DNA of 9,377 nt from Acidimicrobiia bacterium (GTDB taxonomy: Bacteria > Actinomycetota > Acidimicrobiia > Acidimicrobiales > Ilumatobacteraceae): assembly GCA_013815505.1 (NCBI GenBank), contig JACDGA010000048.1, forward strand, positions 1 through 9,377, in the 5' to 3' direction. The position numbers and the translations under genes are program-made. Below are positions 5,453-9,377 of the stretch, one piece after another (the stretch's first letter is position 1; the number at the start of each line of letters is the position of its first letter). Under the pieces are notes generated by a model. That model was given only the letters and a program-made list of their open reading frames with translations. It was not told where the DNA came from and did not search any database.

Positions 5453-6246
5453 CGCGCCGCCCGCTCGAAGTGGCGGGCGAGGAGGGCATTGATCACCGGC
5501 GCGCACTCGTGGCTGGCGAGGTGGGCACCGTCGATCAGCTCGAAGACCGACGACTCGATCGAGTCGGCGATCAGCCTGCCGTGGTCGGGCGGCGTCGCCG
5601 GGTCGTCCCGGGCGGACACGACGAGTGTCGGGGCGCTGATGTCTGTCAGCTGCGGGCGCAGGTCCATCGCCCCGATCGCCTCGCAGCACGCGGCGTAGCC
5701 CTCGGCCTCGGTTCCCGAGATCATCGCCACGAAGGCGCTCGCCTCGTCGGGGTGCGCAGTCGCGTGGTCCGCGGTCAACCATCGGCCGACGACCGTCTCG
5801 GCGACCGCGCCGGCGCCCTGCGAACGCACGGTCGTCGCCCGGTCGACCCATCCCTGCTGCGGCGGCAGGTAGGCGGACGTACAGAGCAGCCCGAGCGAGC
5901 GCACCCGGTCGGGGTGGTGGATGCCCAGCGCCATCGCGATCATCCCCCCGATGGACAGGCCGACGACGTGGGCACGGGACACGTCGAGCTCGTCGAGCAT
6001 CGCGACGGCCCGGTCGGCGAGCCCCGAGATCGCGTACGGTCCCGGCTCGGCCGCAGCGCCACCGTGACCGGGCAGCTCGATCCGGATGCAACGGGCGTCA
6101 TCTGCGAAGGCCTCGACCTGGCGGTCCCACATCGAGGCGTCACTGCCGAGCGATCCGAGCCAGACGATGGTGTCGCCGTCGCCCGGGCTGTCACCTCGAC
6201 TCTGGCTCGGGCCGTCGATGCGGACCACGTTCGGATCGGTGCTCAT
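5449..6246 (-). CDS. pcaD: 3-oxoadipate enol-lactonase
   Basis: An alpha/beta-hydrolase of 265 residues. It hydrolyses 3-oxoadipate enol-lactone to 3-oxoadipate, the last step before CoA activation. The segment SLGSDASMWDRQVEAF (32-47) matches the oxyanion-hole region of enol-lactonases, followed by RIELPGHGG (55-63). The nucleophile elbow is GLSIGG with S98. The acid is in SARDDPATPP (D214 or D215), and the catalytic His is H242 in DGAHLASHE. Together with its place between pcaB and pcaC, this supports PcaD over a generic hydrolase. The start is ATG at 6246, overlapping the pcaB stop as ATGA. The N-terminus has about 20 extra, hydrophilic residues (MSTDPNVVRIDGPSQSRGDS) before the first strand. 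The stop is the first base of the repeat-like segment that separates it from pcaC. Confidence 0.92.
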   Translation of the reverse strand: MSTDPNVVRIDGPSQSRGDSPGDGDTIVWLGSLGSDASMWDRQVEAFADDARCIRIELPGHGGAAAEPGPYAISGLADRAVAMLDELDVSRAHVVGLSIGGMIAMALGIHHPDRVRSLGLLCTSAYLPPQQGWVDRATTVRSQGAGAVAETVVGRWLTADHATAHPDEASAFVAMISGTEAEGYAACCEAIGAMDLRPQLTDISAPTLVVSARDDPATPPDHGRLIADSIESSVFELIDGAHLASHECAPVINALLARHFERAAR

Positions 6247-7355
6247 GGTCGTCTCGCCTCCTGCGGGATGTTGGCGGCGTCGAGGTTCGACGCCATCCGG
6301 TCAGGGTCGACGACGAGGCGCTCGACGCTCGCCGCCAGCCATTCGACCGCAGCGCCCGTGCACCGCAGCAGCGATTGCAGCGCCGGCCACTCGGCGTGCC
6401 AGGCGCCCGCAGCCCGTTGCAGCTCGTGGCCACCCGCTGCGTGCAGCACCGTCGCGACCAGCCCTGGCGCCTGTGCCGCGGCGGCACGCGCACTGACGGC
6501 GGCCACGGGGTTGTGCTTGTGGGCCATCGACGACGAGCCGCCCGCCCCGTCGGCCACCTCGTGCAGCTCGGCGATGTCGCTCGACGCGAGGAGGACGATG
6601 TCGGTGGCCACGCCCCCCGCCGCACCCGCCACGGAGCCCCACGCGCCGGCGAGCTGGGTGACGGGGGTGCGCTGCGCATGCCACGGACGAGGCGGGACCT
6701 CGAGTCCGAGGCGCCGGGCCACGCCGGCGGTGACCTCGCCGGCGCGCGCACCGAACGAGATGGCGTCGCCGACCGGCCCGCCGAGCTGCACGGGCAGCGC
6801 GACGCAGTCGAGGGCGTCGACGCCGGCGAGCACGGCGTCGGACCACGACGATGCGACGGCGCCGAAAGAAGTTGGGAGCGCGTGCTGCAGCAACGTGCGA
6901 CCCACCATCGCTGTCGAGGCGTGGTCGGCGGCGAGTCGTTCGAGGTCGCTGGCGAGGTGGGTGAGCCTGCCCGACACGTGCTCCGCGCACCTCGCAGCGA
7001 CGAGCATCGTCGCCGTGTCCATCACGTCCTGACTCGTCGCCCCGGCATGGACGTGCGGCGCTGCATCCGCTCCGGCTGCGGCGCGTAGGGCATCGACGAG
7101 CGGGACCGACGGGTTGCCGCTGAGGCTCGCGGCGTCGAAGACGGCGTCGACATCGAACTGATCGGCGCGGCACGCAACCTTGATCTGCGCTGCCGCGTCC
7201 GCAGGAATCAGATCGAGCTCGGCCTGTGACTCGGCGAGCGCGGCCTCGACATCGAGCATCGCCTGCAGCCATGCGACCCGACCGGTGCGCTCGGTGACCG
7301 CTCCGACGGCGACGAGGAAGGCGAACGGTTCAGATGTCGAAGAAGACGGTCTCAT
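6243..7355 (-). CDS. pcaB: 3-carboxy-cis,cis-muconate cycloisomerase
   Basis: A protein of 370 residues in the fumarase/aspartase (class II) superfamily. It lactonises 3-carboxy-cis,cis-muconate to 4-carboxymuconolactone. Visible motifs are WLQAMLDVEAALAE (29-42), GNPSVPLVDALR (80-91), HAGATSQDVMDTA (103-115), GRTLLQHALPTSFG (152-165) and the superfamily signature GSSSMAHKHNP (273-283), which fits G-S-x2-M-x2-K-x-N although Ala and His replace the usual P-x-K-R surroundings. The length suits the shorter cycloisomerases that lack part of the C-terminal domain seen in the roughly 450-residue proteobacterial enzymes. The start is ATG at 7355, with AGGG five bases upstream and a 26-nt overlap with pcaG. 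The frame is open much further upstream, but there it is antisense-like, low-complexity translation of pcaG. The stop overlaps the pcaD start. Confidence 0.92.
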   Translation of the reverse strand: MRPSSSTSEPFAFLVAVGAVTERTGRVAWLQAMLDVEAALAESQAELDLIPADAAAQIKVACRADQFDVDAVFDAASLSGNPSVPLVDALRAAAGADAAPHVHAGATSQDVMDTATMLVAARCAEHVSGRLTHLASDLERLAADHASTAMVGRTLLQHALPTSFGAVASSWSDAVLAGVDALDCVALPVQLGGPVGDAISFGARAGEVTAGVARRLGLEVPPRPWHAQRTPVTQLAGAWGSVAGAAGGVATDIVLLASSDIAELHEVADGAGGSSSMAHKHNPVAAVSARAAAAQAPGLVATVLHAAGGHELQRAAGAWHAEWPALQSLLRCTGAAVEWLAASVERLVVDPDRMASNLDAANIPQEARRP

Positions 7356-7848
7356 CGTCACCCTGCAGCCGGATGTCGAAACGATAGCCGTCGACGGCGG
7401 AACCGCCGGCGACGAGCGTATGGCGGCGGTCCTCGACGATGGCGGCGAGCGCCGGATCGACGTCGTTGGCGTCCGCCTCGTCGTCGAAGTAACAGCGGGT
7501 GACAACGCGGTCGAGGAGCCCCCTCGCGAACACCGAGACGCACAGGTGCGGCGCCTGGAGGGTTCCGTCGCGCGTCGGCGCCGCCGGTGGTTTCGCGGTG
7601 TGGACCACCCATTCGCCCCGAGCATCGGTGGCGCAGCGGGCGAAGCGACCGTCGATCTGCCACGTCTCGACGAGACCGTCCGGCACCGGGTCCCCGTTGC
7701 CGTCGGTGACGCGGCCACGCACGACGATCGAACCGTCGCTGCCCGGTTCGACCGCGACGCGGTCGCCGGGGACGTCGAGCGCGAGGTGGAGGAACGGTCC
7801 GACCGTCTGCGACGGCGTCAGACCCGGGCGATCCGTGGCCTCAGCCAT
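7330..7848 (-). CDS. pcaG: Protocatechuate 3,4-dioxygenase, alpha subunit
   Basis: The alpha subunit (172 residues) of the non-haem Fe(III) intradiol dioxygenase that opens protocatechuate to 3-carboxy-cis,cis-muconate, working as (alpha-beta)n with PcaH. It has LTPSQTVGPFLHLAL (10-24), the intradiol core VRGRVTDGNGDPVPDGLVET (43-62), QAPHLCVSVFARGLLDRVVT (98-117) and RCYFDDEADAN. It lacks the full Tyr/His iron-ligand set, as expected for the alpha chain. The start is ATG at 7848, overlapping the end of pcaH by 8 nt. The end overlaps pcaB by 26 nt, so all three are probably made from one message. It is slightly shorter than most PcaG proteins (about 185-200). Confidence 0.94.
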   Translation of the reverse strand: MAEATDRPGLTPSQTVGPFLHLALDVPGDRVAVEPGSDGSIVVRGRVTDGNGDPVPDGLVETWQIDGRFARCATDARGEWVVHTAKPPAAPTRDGTLQAPHLCVSVFARGLLDRVVTRCYFDDEADANDVDPALAAIVEDRRHTLVAGGSAVDGYRFDIRLQGDDETVFFDI

Positions 7849-8602
7849 GCGCCCGATCCTCGAGTGGTGTCGCCCCGGGACCGCGCACGACGACGTCGAA
7901 CTGGTAGCCGAGTGCCCACTCGGGCTCGGTGACGTCGTGGTCGTACCGGGCAACGAGCCGTCGTCGAGCGGCCTCGTCGGGGATGGAGTTGAGAATCGGA
8001 TCCTGGAAGAACAGCGGGTCGTCGGGGAAGTACATCTGCGTCACGAGGCGCTGCGTGAACGATCGACCGAACACCGAGAAGTGGATGTGGGCGGGCCGCC
8101 AGGCGTTGTGGTGGTTTCCCCACGGGTAGGCACCTGGACGGATCGTGACGAATCGGTACCTGCCCTCGTCGTCGGTGAGTGCCCGTCCAGCGCCCGCGAA
8201 GTTCGGATCGAGCGTGCCGGGCCACTGGTCGCGCTGGTGTGCGTAGCGACCCGATGCGTTGGCCTGCCAGACCTCCACGAGCGACGACGGGATCGGTCGT
8301 CCACCGCTGTCGAGCAGGCGCCCCGTGACGATCACGCGCTGGCCGACGGCCTCCCCGTGTGCGGCCCGGGTGAGGTCGGCGTCGGCCTCAGTCACGGCGT
8401 CGTCGCCGAAGACCGGGCCGGCGAGCTCGGTGGCGTCCGCCTTCGCGGGATCGAGTCGCACGGGCGCGTGCGCGGGATGTCGCAGCGCGGTCGAGCGGTA
8501 CTCGGGGGAGTCGAGCGGTGCGTGCGTGCCAGCCGGCGCGGGAGCGAACGAATCCCGCTCGTCCGAGGCGATCGCGGCTCGGCGCACGTCGTCGTCACTC
8601 AT
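7841..8602 (-). CDS. pcaH: Protocatechuate 3,4-dioxygenase, beta subunit
   Basis: The catalytic, iron-carrying chain (253 residues) of protocatechuate 3,4-dioxygenase. The four Fe(III) ligands are Y120 (ANASGRYAHQ), Y159 (RPGAYPWGN), H172 and H174 (WRPAHIHFSVFG), with R169 the conserved active-site Arg. The 39-, 13- and 2-residue spacings equal those of the Pseudomonas beta chain (Y408, Y447, H460, H462). Further family landmarks are RVIVTGRLLDSGGRPIPSSL, QMYFPDDPLFFQDPI and ALGYQFDVVVRG at the C-terminus. Residues 1-40 form an acidic, Ala- and Pro-rich lead typical of this chain. The start is ATG at 8602, overlapping the pobA stop as ATGA. This is an intradiol enzyme and not a catechol 1,2-dioxygenase, given the paired alpha subunit and the pca neighbours. 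Confidence 0.96.
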   Translation of the reverse strand: MSDDDVRRAAIASDERDSFAPAPAGTHAPLDSPEYRSTALRHPAHAPVRLDPAKADATELAGPVFGDDAVTEADADLTRAAHGEAVGQRVIVTGRLLDSGGRPIPSSLVEVWQANASGRYAHQRDQWPGTLDPNFAGAGRALTDDEGRYRFVTIRPGAYPWGNHHNAWRPAHIHFSVFGRSFTQRLVTQMYFPDDPLFFQDPILNSIPDEAARRRLVARYDHDVTEPEWALGYQFDVVVRGPGATPLEDRAHG

Positions 8603-9377
8603 CGGAGGGTGCCGAACGGGAGACCGACGTAGTTCTGGGCGAGGTTCGTCGCCGCCGCCGTGCTCGTCGTGACGAGCGCCAGCTCGGACAGCTGCAGCTC
8701 GCGCTGGAACGGGTCGTCGCCGAACCGGTGCAGCATCGACGTCATCCACCACGAGAAGTGTTGCGCCCGCCACACCCGCGCGAGGCACGTCTCGGTGTAG
8801 CGCTCGAGCGCGGCGCTGTCGCCGTTGTTGAGCGCGGCGTCGAGCACCTTCGCCATCACGGCGACGTCGGCGATGGCGAGGTTCATCCCCTTCGCCCCGG
8901 TCGGCGGCACGATGTGCGCAGCGTCGCCGGCGAGCAGCAACCTGCCGTGACGCATGGGCGTGGCGACGACGCTGCGCATCGCCGTGATGCCACGTTCGAT
9001 GATCGGCCCCGTGTTGAACGCGAAGTCGTCGCCCGTCGGCAGCCGCTCGTCGAACTCGCTCCAGATCCGATCGTCGGACCAGGTGTCGAGTTGCTCGTCA
9101 GCGGCAACCTGGAGGTACATCCTTGTGATCGTCGGCGAACGCATGCTGTAAAGGGCGAATCCACGCTCATGGTTCGAGTAGATCAGCTCGTCGATGGTGG
9201 GCGCCGCCTCGGCGAGGATGCCGAGCCATGCGAACGGATAGTCGCGCGTCGCCGTCGCCAACCCGGCGATGTGGTCGCGGCTGATGCCGTGGAAGCCGTC
9301 GCAACCGGCGATCACCTGGCAGCGCAGCTCGTGCTCGCGTCCACCGTGCCGGTAGCGCACGACGGGACGATCGCCGT
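8599..9377 (-). CDS. pobA: 4-hydroxybenzoate 3-monooxygenase, N-terminus beyond window
   Basis: The C-terminal two thirds (about 259 residues) of a flavoprotein hydroxylase of about 390 residues. It uses FAD and NAD(P)H plus oxygen to convert 4-hydroxybenzoate to protocatechuate. The frame continues to the right edge, so the Rossmann GxGxxG part is not seen. Visible are the DG motif (VIAGCDGFHGISRDHI), the substrate region LIYSNHERGFALYSMRS with Tyr, Ser and Arg corresponding to Y201, S212 and R214 of the Pseudomonas enzyme, RMYLQV (Y222 kept, Y221 replaced by Met), and the FAD-ribityl motif LLLAGDAAHIVPPTGAKGMN. NYVGLPFGTLR at the end has the Tyr equivalent to Y385. These residues favour 4-hydroxybenzoate over other aromatic substrates. 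The stop overlaps the pcaH start. The cosubstrate (NADPH or NADH) cannot be judged because the N-terminal part is absent. Confidence 0.94.
   Translation of the reverse strand, partial: GDRPVVRYRHGGREHELRCQVIAGCDGFHGISRDHIAGLATATRDYPFAWLGILAEAAPTIDELIYSNHERGFALYSMRSPTITRMYLQVAADEQLDTWSDDRIWSEFDERLPTGDDFAFNTGPIIERGITAMRSVVATPMRHGRLLLAGDAAHIVPPTGAKGMNLAIADVAVMAKVLDAALNNGDSAALERYTETCLARVWRAQHFSWWMTSMLHRFGDDPFQRELQLSELALVTTSTAAATNLAQNYVGLPFGTLR

Noticed and set aside
7356..7718. Upstream extension of the pcaB frame over pcaG
   Set aside because: It is low-complexity Ser/Arg translation out of frame with a clear PcaG sequence. ATG at 7355 has AGGG at the right distance.
8603..8788. Upstream extension of the pcaH frame over pobA
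   Set aside because: It overlaps the conserved C-terminus of PobA in another frame. ATG at 8602 overlaps the pobA stop in the ATGA manner used elsewhere in the operon.

Overview
The window is about 9.4 kb of GC-rich, densely coded DNA. Stop and start codons mostly overlap (ATGA type), and GTG or TTG starts are common. A DUF222/13E12-type HNH protein, an actinobacterial form of peptide deformylase and a Pro/Thr-rich zinc-ribbon membrane protein all point to an actinomycete. A lineage near Acidimicrobiia/Ilumatobacter is my guess from general resemblance, not a demonstrated placement.

Left part (1-3682, all minus strand). Transcription runs right to left: a DUF222-HNH endonuclease-like protein, then peptide deformylase (def), formimidoylglutamate deiminase (hutF, histidine degradation) and an MmcQ/YjbR-family protein cut by the window edge. 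The last two overlap by 4 nt.

Middle (3683-4949). A 107-bp divergent spacer carries a perfect 12-bp palindrome. It separates the HNH gene from the only plus-strand gene, a single-pass membrane protein with an N-terminal RanBP2-type zinc finger in the cytoplasm, a long Pro- and Thr-rich linker and a C-terminal extracytoplasmic domain. A 9-bp-stem hairpin over its stop codon probably serves as terminator between convergent genes.

Right part (4950-9377, all minus strand). This is a protocatechuate-branch beta-ketoadipate operon in the order pobA-pcaH-pcaG-pcaB-pcaD-pcaC. It takes 4-hydroxybenzoate to protocatechuate, opens the ring, and carries the product through cycloisomerisation, decarboxylation and enol-lactone hydrolysis to 3-oxoadipate. 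pcaIJ, pcaF and a regulator are not in the window. Every junction overlaps by 4 to 26 nt except pcaD/pcaC.

The most interesting feature is that exception. A 104-bp segment lies between pcaD and pcaC, bounded by 11-bp direct repeats (TGAGCGAGCGA). Removing one repeat unit in silico restores an exact ATGA overlap between pcaD and pcaC with an ATG start. The segment carries an 18-bp inverted repeat (17/18 paired) whose distal arm buries the present GTG start of pcaC. It also carries a 35-codon ORF whose start overlaps the pcaD stop and whose stop overlaps the pcaC start. It reads as a small repeat element inserted into the operon while keeping, and perhaps modulating, translational coupling.
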